From Corynebacterium sp. (lineage in GTDB: Bacteria > Actinomycetota > Actinomycetes > Mycobacteriales > Mycobacteriaceae): 64,000 nt of DNA. The DNA is taken from contig NZ_JALAGU010000002.1 in NCBI RefSeq assembly GCF_022712275.1, forward strand, positions 15,961 to 79,960, written 5' to 3'. The notes under the pieces are model-generated. The model saw only the letters and a list, made by a program, of their open reading frames with translations. It made no database searches and was not told the origin of the DNA. The position numbers were made by a program, and so were the translations under genes. This document shows, in pieces, positions 45,119-52,488 of the stretch (its first letter is position 1; the number at the start of each line of letters is the position of its first letter).

Positions 45119-46156
45119 TCAGTCCCCCTCGGGATGTGGCCAGGCGTTCGCCCGGCACACCGCATTCCCGGCGTCCTTGTCGTCACCCATGTACTCCGCA
45201 CCGGCGTCGAGCTCGATGAGGTCCTTGTTCGCGAGACTGAGGGTCTGCTGCATCATGACCGGCGCGAGCGTCCCGTCCTCCGGGCACGGCTGGTGGGCGG
45301 AATGGCCGATCCCGTGCCCGATCTCGTGGTTGAGCACGTACTGACGGTAGGAACCGAGATCACCGGCGAAGGGCAGGGCACCGCGGACCCAGCGGGCCAG
45401 GTTGATGATGACGCGGCCGTCGCCGGCGGCGCCACTGCTGCTGCCGCTGTTGTCCCCGCCACTGACGAAACAGCTGGTCTCCAGCTCGATCTCGCCACCG
45501 CACAGCTTCCTGGTCGTCTCCGGACTGGTCAGCCGGATCCGGAGGTCCGGGGTGTCGGAACTGGTGACGCTGATATGCCGGAAGGCGATCCCGTCATCAC
45601 CACCGCCCTTGTTCCCGATCCAGGACCGTGGGTCGGCCAGGGTGGCGTCCACCATCGAGGCGAAGCTGTCCCCGCCGCCGAAGGACGCCGTGTCGATCCC
45701 CTGCTCGGTCTCGACGACATAGGTTACCGTCCGGGTGCCTGCGGCGTCCGGGTCGCCGGCGACCGCGCCGGCGGTACCGACACCACGCCAGGTACCACGC
45801 CCCGTGGTGGTCACCTCTCCCCCGGGCGGCAGCTCACCGACCTCGTCGGAGGTCGGCACACCGGGCACGGGGCCGGGTGTGGCCTCCCGGGAGCCGGTGA
45901 CCGAGGCCGTCGCCGCGGCGTCATTGTCCGGGGACGCCGACACGTCCCCGGAATCGCCGGAGCCCCCGGCCACAGCGCGGACCAGCACCACAAGGGTCAC
46001 GAGGATCACCACGAGGACGCCCACGGCGGCCCAGCGGCGACGGCGGTAGACCGCGGGTACGGGCTGTCGACCGTAGCTTCCCGCCCCACCACGGACCAGG
46101 CGGTCCCGGTAATGGTCGGGGACGTCGTCGAACGGGTCCGGGAATCTGTGGGTCAC
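45119..46156 (-). CDS. DUF3152 protein, membrane-anchored putative metalloprotease
   Basis: A 345-residue protein with a cytoplasmic N-terminus, one membrane segment (AAVGVLVVILVTLVVLVRAVAG, around 42-63), a disordered Gly/Ser linker and a C-terminal extracellular domain containing H277-E-I-G-H281-G-I-G-H285. HExxH plus downstream His (H285, H288) suggests a zincin of the metzincin type; in M. tuberculosis Rv3207c is the counterpart. Four Cys (around 216, 225, 293 and 336) may form disulfides. Substrate unknown. Confidence 0.85.
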   Translation of the reverse strand: MTHRFPDPFDDVPDHYRDRLVRGGAGSYGRQPVPAVYRRRRWAAVGVLVVILVTLVVLVRAVAGGSGDSGDVSASPDNDAAATASVTGSREATPGPVPGVPTSDEVGELPPGGEVTTTGRGTWRGVGTAGAVAGDPDAAGTRTVTYVVETEQGIDTASFGGGDSFASMVDATLADPRSWIGNKGGGDDGIAFRHISVTSSDTPDLRIRLTSPETTRKLCGGEIELETSCFVSGGDNSGSSSGAAGDGRVIINLARWVRGALPFAGDLGSYRQYVLNHEIGHGIGHSAHQPCPEDGTLAPVMMQQTLSLANKDLIELDAGAEYMGDDKDAGNAVCRANAWPHPEGD

Positions 46157-46171
46157 GGTCTAAGAGACTGT

Positions 46172-46204
46172 CACACCCGGTTCCCCGGAGGGGAGCCGGG
46201 TGTG
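46172..46204 (-). terminator. Terminator of the DUF3107 gene
   Basis: A 15-bp stem, CACACCCGGCTCCCC / GGGGAACCGGGTGTG, has a 3-nt loop and one wobble pair. It begins 21 bp past the stop of the DUF3107 gene and prevents read-through into the DUF3152 gene. Confidence 0.75.
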
Positions 46205-46225
46205 GGCGGCCGGATCAGCTGCAGA

Positions 46226-46447
46226 TCAGATGAAGCCGACGGTGCGTGCGGCGGACGCGCCGACCTCGATGAAGGCGACCTGGTCGCGGACCAGGAGGGT
46301 CACGGCCCCCTTGGCGTCCTCCAGCTTGAGGGTGCCGGTGTCCGCGGCGAGGAACTCCTCGACACGGGCGAGCAGCGCGTCCCGGTCCTCCTTGGAGTTG
46401 ATGACGATGTCACGGGGAGAGGCGACGAAACCGACCTTGATATCCAT
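46226..46447 (-). CDS. DUF3107 protein (TB9.4-like)
   Basis: A 73-residue protein (MDIKVGFVASPRDI to SAARTVGFI) matching the small actinobacterial DUF3107 family (M. tuberculosis Rv3208A/TB9.4, known as a T-cell antigen). Function unknown. I chose the ATG at 46445-46447 because the family starts there; a longer frame adds 27 unlikely residues. It is divergent from the DEAD-box helicase gene and has its own terminator. Confidence 0.88.
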   Translation of the reverse strand: MDIKVGFVASPRDIVINSKEDRDALLARVEEFLAADTGTLKLEDAKGAVTLLVRDQVAFIEVGASAARTVGFI

Positions 46448-46561
46448 GTGGGAAGTCCACACACCTTTCAGACGAAAATACTGCTCAGTGGTTGGGTAAC
46501 CGTTGAGCACTGTAACCTTGACCATCATAGCGACTTGAAGACGACATCAACGGACTCACAG

Positions 46562-47923
46562 ATGAGGATGGTGGCAGTGGAGAGCAGCCGACCGACGTTC
46601 CGGAGCCTCGGCGTCGCCGCCGAAATCGTGGATGCCCTGACCGACCAGGGGATCGACCGGGCGTTCGCGATCCAGGAACGCACCCTCCCACTGGCGTTGA
46701 CCGGCAAGGACCTCATCGGACAGGCCCGTACCGGCATGGGCAAGACCCTCGGTTTCGGCGTCCCGATGCTCGACCGGCTCTTCGACGACGCCGACGTCAC
46801 CGAACTCGACGGGACCGTGCGCGGCCTCGTCGTCGTCCCGACCCGCGAGCTGTGCCTCCAGGTCGCCGAGGACCTCACTGGAGCGTCCACCCGGCTGACC
46901 GCACCCGATGACTCGGCCGCCGGGGGCAGCCGCCCGTTCCGCGTCACCGCGATCTACGGCGGCGTGCCTTTCGAGAAGCAGACCGCCGCGCTGGATGCCG
47001 GCACCGACGTCGTCGTGGGGACGCCCGGCCGCCTGCTCGACCTGTCACGGCAGAATCTCCTGGACCTGGCCCACGTCGAGGTCCTCGTCCTCGACGAGGC
47101 CGACGAGATGCTCGACCAGGGCTTCCTCGACGACGTCAAGGCGATCATGGCCCAGACCTCCCCGAACCGGCAGACCATGCTCTTCTCCGCGACGATGCCG
47201 GGGCCGATCGTCGCCCTGACCCGTAGTTTCATGCACCGGCCCGTGCGCGTGCGGGCAGACAACTCCTCCTCCCGGGCCACCCACGCCACCACCACGCAGA
47301 TCGTCTTCCAGTCCCACCGCCTCGACCGGGTCAGTGTCCTCGCCCGGATCCTCCAGACCCCCGGCCGTGGCCGCACGATCGTCTTCGCCCGCACCAAGCG
47401 CTCCGCCGCCATGGTCGCCGAGGACCTGGCCGGGCTCGGTTTCCGGGTCGGCGCGGTGCACGGTGACATGCGGCAGAATGACCGTGAGAGGTCGCTGGAC
47501 GCCTTCCGCGACGGCTCCGTGGACATCATGGTCGCCACCGACGTCGCCGCCCGTGGCATCGACGTCGAGGACGTCACCCACGTCATCAACTACCAGGTGC
47601 CGGAGGACGAGAAAACCTACGTCCACCGCATCGGACGTACCGGTCGGGCCGGGCACTCCGGCGTCGCGGTCACCCTCGTCGACTGGGACGACCTGACCCG
47701 GTGGCAGGCCATCGACGACACCCTCAACCTCGGTCACCCCGCCCCACCGCGCTGGTTCTCGACCTCCCCGGAGTTCCTCGCCGAGTTCGACCTGCCCGAG
47801 GACATCACCGACCGGGTCGGACGCGCCGTGCGGGTCCAGGGCTCCGCCGCCGCCACCGCCCCGGCCCGCAGGGACCGCGACAACCGTGGTGGCCGGAGGG
47901 ACCGGAAGGCTGCCCGCCGTTGA
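46562..47923 (+). CDS. DEAD-box ATP-dependent RNA helicase (RhlE-like)
   Basis: A 453-residue helicase. Q motif (FRSLGVAAEIVDAL, then AFAIQERTLPLAL), Walker A ARTGMGKTLGF, PTRELCLQV, VLDEADEML, FSATMP, VATDVAARGIDVEDV and HRIGRTGR are all present. Walker A has Met where Ser/Thr is usual. The Arg-rich C-terminus (RRDRDNRGGRRDRKAARR) probably binds RNA. It corresponds to M. tuberculosis rhlE (Rv3211). ATG starts at 46562 and 46568 and a GTG at 46577 are all possible. It overlaps the next gene by 4 bp. Confidence 0.92.
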   Translation: MRMVAVESSRPTFRSLGVAAEIVDALTDQGIDRAFAIQERTLPLALTGKDLIGQARTGMGKTLGFGVPMLDRLFDDADVTELDGTVRGLVVVPTRELCLQVAEDLTGASTRLTAPDDSAAGGSRPFRVTAIYGGVPFEKQTAALDAGTDVVVGTPGRLLDLSRQNLLDLAHVEVLVLDEADEMLDQGFLDDVKAIMAQTSPNRQTMLFSATMPGPIVALTRSFMHRPVRVRADNSSSRATHATTTQIVFQSHRLDRVSVLARILQTPGRGRTIVFARTKRSAAMVAEDLAGLGFRVGAVHGDMRQNDRERSLDAFRDGSVDIMVATDVAARGIDVEDVTHVINYQVPEDEKTYVHRIGRTGRAGHSGVAVTLVDWDDLTRWQAIDDTLNLGHPAPPRWFSTSPEFLAEFDLPEDITDRVGRAVRVQGSAAATAPARRDRDNRGGRRDRKAARR

Positions 47924-49188
47924 CCCGACGGACCACCTCTCCCCGGCCGGAACGCCGTACCCGCACCGACCTGGCGGTCACCGCCGGACTCACCGTCGCA
48001 GCCCTGGCCTTCGTCGGCGGCGGCTGGCTGTTCTCCGACACCCGCGGCACCAACCACACCACCGCCGCACCGGGGGACGCCATCGCCCCCTCGACCGCCG
48101 ATGACGTCCCGGTGCCGGATGCCCTGCGTGAGGCGTGGCGCACCACCACCGACCCGGACACCGCCCCCGAACCCCTGACCATGGACGGTGCCGTGGTCCG
48201 GACCGACGGGTCCACGGTCTCCGTGCTCGACGCGTCCGACGGCCACGAAGTGTGGTCCTACTCCCGTGACCGCGACCTGTGCGGTGTCACCGGCGGCTGG
48301 ACCCGCCTGGTCACCGTCTACCGCGGGCCGAAAGGCTGCGGGGAGGCCACCAGCTTCAACATCGCCACCGGACAGTACGTCGACACCCGCTCCGCCCTCG
48401 CCTCCGACGACGTGAGCACCTTCCGTTCCCTCGACCACGTCGGGATCCTCGGTGAGGACCGGGTGGAACTGTGGCGCTCCGACCTGGTCCGCACCGTCGA
48501 GGTGGGCCACCAGGAAGTCACGGTCAACGCCGGGGCCCAGCCGACCGACGGTTGCCGGTTCAGCTCGGCGCTGACCCGCAAGAAGGTCCTGGCCGTGACC
48601 ATGGAGTGTCCCGGGGACACCGACGGCGACCGCACCGTCAGCCTGCTCAACGCCGACCCGGATGATTCCGGTTCCCCGGAGGTCACCCACGACTTCACGG
48701 TGCCGGAAGGCTCCGAGCTCGTCGCCGTCGGCCAGGAGGCCGCACTGATCTACGTGCCCGGCAACGGCATCCGGGCAAAGGACCCCGAGGACGAGGAGGG
48801 ATCCCGCTTCCAGGTGCTGCGTACCGACGGGAGTTTCGACCAGTATCCTGCGGACCCGGCCGACCCGGCGTTCGCCACCGCCGCGCAGACCGCCGACCTC
48901 CCCCACCACATGACCTGGTTCGACGGTCAGCGACTCGTCGCCTTCGGTCCGACGGACCTGGACCCGAGGTTCTCGGTGCCCGCCCTGGGCACCGGAGCAG
49001 CGATGGGGGAACGCCTCCTGCTGCCGGTCACCGGCGGAATCGCCGTCGTCGACTGGGCCGACGGGAAGACGGAGAAGGTCATCCCTGTCGACCGTGGTGA
49101 CTGGACCGGGCCGGTGACCCTGCGGGTGCAGGGCAGCACCGTCATTGAACAGCGTGGTGACACGATCGTGGGACTGACGGCGTCCTGA
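47920..49188 (+). CDS. Membrane-anchored beta-propeller-like protein (Rv3212 type)
   Basis: A 422-residue protein starting at a TTG that overlaps the helicase stop (TTGA). One N-terminal membrane segment (LAVTAGLTVAALAFVGGGWLF) is followed by an extracytoplasmic part with PQQ-propeller-like strands (VVRTDGSTVSVLDASDGHEVWSY, GIAVVDWADGKTEKV in pieces) and Cys pairs around 108/126 and 213/230. Function unknown. Coupling to an RNA helicase gene is the same as in M. tuberculosis (Rv3211-Rv3212). Confidence 0.8.
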   Translation: MTRRTTSPRPERRTRTDLAVTAGLTVAALAFVGGGWLFSDTRGTNHTTAAPGDAIAPSTADDVPVPDALREAWRTTTDPDTAPEPLTMDGAVVRTDGSTVSVLDASDGHEVWSYSRDRDLCGVTGGWTRLVTVYRGPKGCGEATSFNIATGQYVDTRSALASDDVSTFRSLDHVGILGEDRVELWRSDLVRTVEVGHQEVTVNAGAQPTDGCRFSSALTRKKVLAVTMECPGDTDGDRTVSLLNADPDDSGSPEVTHDFTVPEGSELVAVGQEAALIYVPGNGIRAKDPEDEEGSRFQVLRTDGSFDQYPADPADPAFATAAQTADLPHHMTWFDGQRLVAFGPTDLDPRFSVPALGTGAAMGERLLLPVTGGIAVVDWADGKTEKVIPVDRGDWTGPVTLRVQGSTVIEQRGDTIVGLTAS

Positions 49189-49202
49189 CGGCGTCCTGCC
49201 TC

Positions 49203-49625
49203 TCAGCTGTCGTAGCGGCGTGCGGCCCAGTCCACGGCGTCCGCGTTGAACAGCATGGCCAGCCCGGCGATGCCGACCAACGCGGTGGGCAGGCCGAGGT
49301 CGATGCGTCCCGACGAGAACATGTAGACGGAGACCAGCACGAGGATCATGTTGGTCATCGCCACCGGGCCACGTCCCCACCGGCGCCCGTCCTTGAGGAA
49401 CCAGCCGGCGAGGGCGACGATGCCGCCGAAGATGATGAACCAGGCCGCGGTGCCGTAGCCGCTCACAGCATCATTGTGGACGCCGCTGGCCTCCCGCACG
49501 ATGAGAACCACTGCGATGACCAGGCCGATCCCGCCCTCGACCAGACCGAGCCAGCCGGCGAAGCGGACGCTCCGGGGAAGAACGAGGGAAAGGTCGCTGT
49601 CATCAGGGCGGGGGCTGGCAATCAT
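49203..49625 (-). CDS. Small hypothetical membrane protein with four hydrophobic segments
   Basis: A 140-residue protein with membrane segments FAGWLGLVEGGIGLVIAVVLI, AAWFIIFGGIVALAGWFL, MTNMILVLVSVYMF and ALVGIAGLAMLFNA. The C-terminus DAVDWAARRYDS is cytoplasmic. Similar unnamed proteins occur in corynebacteria and mycobacteria; no function is assigned. I chose the ATG at 49623-49625 because TAGGAT lies 8 nt upstream, as in other leaderless genes here. It converges with the propeller gene. Confidence 0.75.
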   Translation of the reverse strand: MIASPRPDDSDLSLVLPRSVRFAGWLGLVEGGIGLVIAVVLIVREASGVHNDAVSGYGTAAWFIIFGGIVALAGWFLKDGRRWGRGPVAMTNMILVLVSVYMFSSGRIDLGLPTALVGIAGLAMLFNADAVDWAARRYDS

Positions 49626-49639
49626 GGCCACCGATCCTA

Positions 49640-50082
49640 GCGGCGTCCTGCGGCAGCTGTGAAACCGACGGTTACCGCAGAGACACGGGAGACCGAACTG
49701 TCTGTTAACCCACCCTTACCAGATCGACCAAATCGAAGTACTGTGATATGGCACACTCTTTTCCTTTCAGCCCTAGCGAAGGTCGGAGATCCGTGCCATG
49801 ATCTAACACGTAACAGCGAGAGGGCCTGCAGGTTACACCCCGGTTAACCGGAGGATCTGCCCCCTCTCCACACGGCGACGCACCCCGGCGCACAGCCCAC
49901 CGCTGCCGGCACCGTCACACCACTGTTCACAACCCCCCGACGACCCGGACCCCGGTCTCTGACGCCCGGACGCGCTCCACGCGCCCGAAACCTGACCGCG
50001 TCCGCACCACACCTGCACTGCACCGCTAAGACCCGTAAGTCCTGTAGGACACTGACTAACCACATCCAAGGAGAAGATCATC
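49640..50082 (+). other. Long intergenic leader region upstream of whiB1
   Basis: About 440 bp without a supported gene. A possible promoter is TTACCA / 17 bp / TACTGT ending near 49744, which would imply a leader of about 330 nt. Three similar 9-mers, TAAGACCCG, TAAGTCCTG and TAGGACACT, follow each other at 50027-50053 just before the AAGGAG ribosome binding site (50070-50075). Long regulated leaders are known for whiB genes, but nothing here proves regulation. Short frames in this region do not look like proteins. Confidence 0.5.
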
Positions 50083-50343
50083 ATGGACTGGCGCCACGAA
50101 GCAATCTGCCGCAGCGAAGACCCCGAGCTGTTCTTCCCTGTCGGTAACTCCGGCCCGGCCCTGGCCCAGATCGCCAAGGCCAAGCTCGTCTGCAACAAGT
50201 GCCCCGTCACCCACGACTGCCTCGCCTGGGCCATCTCCTCCGGTCAGGACGCCGGCGTCTGGGGCGGCATGAGCGAGGACGAGCGCCGCGCCCTCAAGCG
50301 CCGCAACAACCGCGGCCGCACCCGCACCCGCACCACCGTCTAG
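50083..50343 (+). CDS. whiB1: WhiB-family Fe-S transcriptional regulator WhiB1
   Basis: An 86-residue protein carrying a [4Fe-4S] cluster on C9, C37, C40 and C46, followed by the WhiB turn GVWGG (58-62) and a basic C-terminal DNA-binding tail (RRALKRRNNRGRTRTRTTV). The start MDWRHEAICR and the length match M. tuberculosis WhiB1, an essential nitric-oxide-sensitive repressor that binds region 4 of SigA. In C. glutamicum the gene next to sigH is called whcE. AAGGAG lies 8 nt upstream. Confidence 0.95.
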   Translation: MDWRHEAICRSEDPELFFPVGNSGPALAQIAKAKLVCNKCPVTHDCLAWAISSGQDAGVWGGMSEDERRALKRRNNRGRTRTRTTV

Positions 50344-50452
50344 AACCGGTTCCGGTTTAGGCCTTCGCAGGACTCACCGTTAGACTGGTGCAGTTGTAGA
50401 CCCCGGGAGTGTTCTTTCGGGGACATCCCGTCAGAGCACATAAGGAGTGACC

Positions 50453-50527
50453 ATGAGCAAGCGTGGCCGTAAGCGTAAGGACCGTCGCAAGAAGGGCGCG
50501 AACCACGGTAAGCGTCCGAACAGCTGA
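50453..50527 (+). CDS. Large-subunit ribosomal protein bL37 (24 residues)
   Basis: A 24-residue, extremely basic protein (MSKRGRKRKDRRKKGANHGK, then RPNS). It has AAGGAG 5 nt before the ATG and a strong terminator after the stop. It matches the tiny ribosomal protein bL37 seen in mycobacterial ribosome structures (AURKAIP1/COX24-like in some databases). Its small size means it is often missed. It lies about 110 bp after whiB1 on the same strand, the usual actinobacterial position. Confidence 0.88.
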   Translation: MSKRGRKRKDRRKKGANHGKRPNS

Positions 50528-50543
50528 TACGCGTTCGAACCTG

Positions 50544-50586
50544 ACAGAGGCCCGGCCCGGAGATATTCTCCGGACCGGGCCTCTGT
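50544..50586 (+). terminator. Terminator after bL37
   Basis: A 20-bp stem from ACAGAGGCCCGG to CCGGGCCTCTGT has one mismatch and a TAT loop. It is followed by CATTCG. It is one of the strongest hairpins in the window. Confidence 0.85.
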
Positions 50587-50730
50587 CATTCGCTGTGTCT
50601 GCACACCGGGTGTGTGCACGATCATGACGGATCCGGTCTCCCGGAACAACGGAAAGGACCGTTCCGTCACGATCATGTACGGCAACGGCGTCCTCGCAGG
50701 GAAGCTGTGAGGACGCCGCGAGGGGGATCA

Positions 50731-51057
50731 TCAACCTCGTCGGATGCGCACCTGCATCGACGAGACCTCGGTAACGGTGCCGTCGGTGGTCCGCAGCACG
50801 GACGAGGTGTGCAGCGCGGTGACGATGCGTCCACGCAGGTCCGTCGGGGCGGAGTCGCAGCACCGCACCCGGAGAAGCTCCCGGACCTGCTGCTCGATGC
50901 CCAGCTGCTCGAGACACGAGGGGCAGTTCTCGGCATGCTCGGCCAGTCTGTCCCGGAGGTTCTCGTCACAGCCGCCGTCGACGTACTCGTAGAGAACGTC
51001 CACGAGATCATCGCAGTCGGACGGGAGGTTCGTCTGCTTGTCAGTCATCGTCATCAC
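50731..51057 (-). CDS. rshA: Zinc-containing anti-sigma factor RshA
   Basis: A 108-residue redox-sensing anti-sigma factor of SigH. It has the ZAS motif H41-x3-C45-x2-C48 (HAENCPSC) and upstream C15 and C30, as in the mycothiol-system RsrA/RshA family. Oxidation of the Cys pair releases SigH. Two extra adjacent Cys (VRCCDS) occur near 65. The start ATG overlaps the sigH stop (ATGA), so the two are translated in a fixed ratio. Confidence 0.92.
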   Translation of the reverse strand: MMTMTDKQTNLPSDCDDLVDVLYEYVDGGCDENLRDRLAEHAENCPSCLEQLGIEQQVRELLRVRCCDSAPTDLRGRIVTALHTSSVLRTTDGTVTEVSSMQVRIRRG

Positions 51058-51716
51058 GCTTTCGTCGTTGCTGCGGTCGCCGAAGATGTCGCCGAGGATT
51101 TCGCAGTCTTCGCCGCCGCCGTGGCATCGAGTCCGATCCCCCGCTCGGCGGCGACATCCTTGAGTTTCGTGCGCAGCTGCTTGCGTCCGCGGTGCAGCCG
51201 GCTCATCACCGTGCCGATCGGCGTCCCCATGATCTCGGCGATCTCCTTGTACGGGAGGTCCTCGACGTCCGCGTAGTACACGACCATGCGGTAGTCGTCG
51301 GAGAGTTCCATGAGTGCGTCGCGGATCCGGGAGTCCGGGATCCGCTGCAGCGCCTCAATCTCGGCGGAGCGCAGCCCCGTCGAGTCGTGCGACGCCACAT
51401 CCGCCAGCTGCCAGTCGGTGACCGCCTCATCGGAGGTCTCCTTGGGCCGGCGCTGCGCCTTGCGGTACTGGTTGATGTAGGTGTTGGTGAGGATGCGGTA
51501 CATCCACGCCTTCAGGTTCGTCCCCGGCTTGTACGAGCCGAACGCCTGGTAGGCCTTCATGTACGCGTCCTGGACCAGGTCCTGGGCGTCCGCCGGATTC
51601 CGGGTCATCCCGAGGGCGGCGCCGTAGAGCTGGTCCAGCAGGGGCAGCGCGTCAGCCTCGAAGCGGGCGAGCAGTTGCTCGTCGCTGTCACTGGTGCGCT
51701 TCACGGTGTTGGTCAT
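51054..51716 (-). CDS. sigH: ECF sigma factor SigH
   Basis: A 220-residue group 4 sigma factor for disulfide and heat stress. Region 2 reads [20 protein letters not shown] and [21 protein letters not shown], region 4 [24 protein letters not shown] and [15 protein letters not shown] (pieces). The C-terminal ~25 residues are Ala/Thr/Ser repeats ([21 protein letters not shown]). I chose MTNTVKR at 51714-51716, which has AGGAG close upstream. It is followed by rshA and preceded by an apparent SigH promoter. Confidence 0.95.
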   Translation of the reverse strand: MTNTVKRTSDSDEQLLARFEADALPLLDQLYGAALGMTRNPADAQDLVQDAYMKAYQAFGSYKPGTNLKAWMYRILTNTYINQYRKAQRRPKETSDEAVTDWQLADVASHDSTGLRSAEIEALQRIPDSRIRDALMELSDDYRMVVYYADVEDLPYKEIAEIMGTPIGTVMSRLHRGRKQLRTKLKDVAAERGIGLDATAAAKTAKSSATSSATAATTKA

Positions 51717-51756
51717 GGCTCCTCTGGGTCGGTCGGCGCTCTGCCGCTCCGTCCGG

Positions 51757-51786
51757 CACAACAGTCCGGACGTGCGACGTTATTCC
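51757..51786 (-). promoter_or_regulatory. SigH-type promoter of sigH-rshA (autoregulation)
   Basis: On the minus strand GGAATA (51781-51786) and GTTGTG (51757-51762) are separated by 18 bp, matching the actinobacterial SigH/SigR consensus GGAAT - 16-20 bp - GTT. The -35 hexamer lies on the stop codon of the upstream SRAP gene (the TAA is part of GGAATAA). The transcript would start about 30-35 bp upstream of the sigH ATG. Confidence 0.75.
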
Positions 51787-52454
51787 CCCATCGTAGCCTC
51801 TGCATCCCCTGTGCCCCTGATGAGTTCAGGTCTGTTGACCGCGACGTTGCCCACCCGACGGTCGACCGGACAGGTGGTGAGTTCCTCGCGGACCTGCGCA
51901 CCGGGGACGCGGGACGCCGTCTCGCGCAGCTCCTCTCCCCCGTCCAGCCAGACCGCCGCCTCATCATCGGCGAGCACCCGGGGCATCCGGTCGTGGAGCC
52001 ACTCCACCGGGTCCGCCGAGGCCGTGGTCACCACGGTCGCCCGCAGTTCACCCTCCTCGTCTCGTGTGACCAGCCCGGCGACGACCAGTGGGCCGTCCCC
52101 GGTCACCAGGTAGGGCGTCTTCGTCCCGGACACCGCGTTCCACTCGTACCAGCCGTCCATGACGACCAGTGCGGGTTCAGCGTTCCGGAAGGACGCCTTG
52201 TCGAAGGCCGTCTCGCCACGCGCGTTGAACAGCACGGTCCCCGGTTTCCACGGGGCGGGGAAGCCCCAGACCGCCGGGCCGAGCACGAGGCGTCCTCCAA
52301 AACGACGCACCACGGCGACGCGATGGGTGGGCGCGATATTCCAGCTGGGCCGCAACCAGTCCCCGGGTAGTGCCGTGACCTGTTCACCGAGCCTCTCTGA
52401 CAGGCCGGTGAGCAGGGTTTCCATGGCAGTGAACAGGATGTAGCGACCGCACAT
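51780..52454 (-). CDS. SOS response-associated peptidase-like (SRAP/HMCES) protein
   Basis: A 224-residue protein that protects abasic sites in single-stranded DNA by forming a thiazolidine crosslink through Cys2, which becomes N-terminal after Met removal (family knowledge). Visible motifs are MCGRY, NIAPT, FNARGET, GWYEW and LHDRMP, so the active site is complete. It corresponds to M. tuberculosis Rv3226c. The longer in-frame extension upstream runs antisense through aroA and is not real. It is divergent from aroA and apparently leaderless. Confidence 0.92.
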   Translation of the reverse strand: MCGRYILFTAMETLLTGLSERLGEQVTALPGDWLRPSWNIAPTHRVAVVRRFGGRLVLGPAVWGFPAPWKPGTVLFNARGETAFDKASFRNAEPALVVMDGWYEWNAVSGTKTPYLVTGDGPLVVAGLVTRDEEGELRATVVTTASADPVEWLHDRMPRVLADDEAAVWLDGGEELRETASRVPGAQVREELTTCPVDRRVGNVAVNRPELIRGTGDAEATMGE

Positions 52455-52461
52455 GGAATCC

Positions 52462-52467
52462 AGCCTA
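52462..52467 (-). promoter_or_regulatory. -10 element of the SRAP gene, leaderless start
   Basis: TAGGCT on the minus strand ends 7 nt before the SRAP ATG (52454). The 34-bp gap to aroA leaves no room for a conventional leader. Confidence 0.5.
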
Positions 52468-52475
52468 GGCCAAAC

Positions 52476-52481
52476 TACACT
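52476..52481 (+). promoter_or_regulatory. -10 element of aroA, leaderless start
   Basis: TACACT ends 7 nt before the aroA ATG (52489). It sits opposite the SRAP -10 element in the same 34-bp gap, so the -35 regions must lie in the two divergent genes. Confidence 0.5.
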
Positions 52482-52488
52482 GGAGCCC

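Noticed and set aside
43919..46561. Very long open frame on the plus strand running into the DEAD-box helicase
   Set aside because: It lies antisense to adnA, the TIGR02569 gene and the DUF3152 gene, which have clear protein motifs. The translation is Arg/Pro/Gly-rich without motifs until the helicase start at 46562. Long shadow frames are expected at this GC content.
49740..49756. TGTGATATGGCACA as a GlxR/CRP-type site upstream of whiB1
   Set aside because: The half-sites are one base too close for the TGTGA-N6-TCACA consensus. A CRP site is known for mycobacterial whiB1, but this match is too weak.
49705..50234. Short minus-strand frames in the whiB1 upstream region
   Set aside because: Basic low-information translations without ribosome binding sites; they overlap the whiB1 coding region in antisense.
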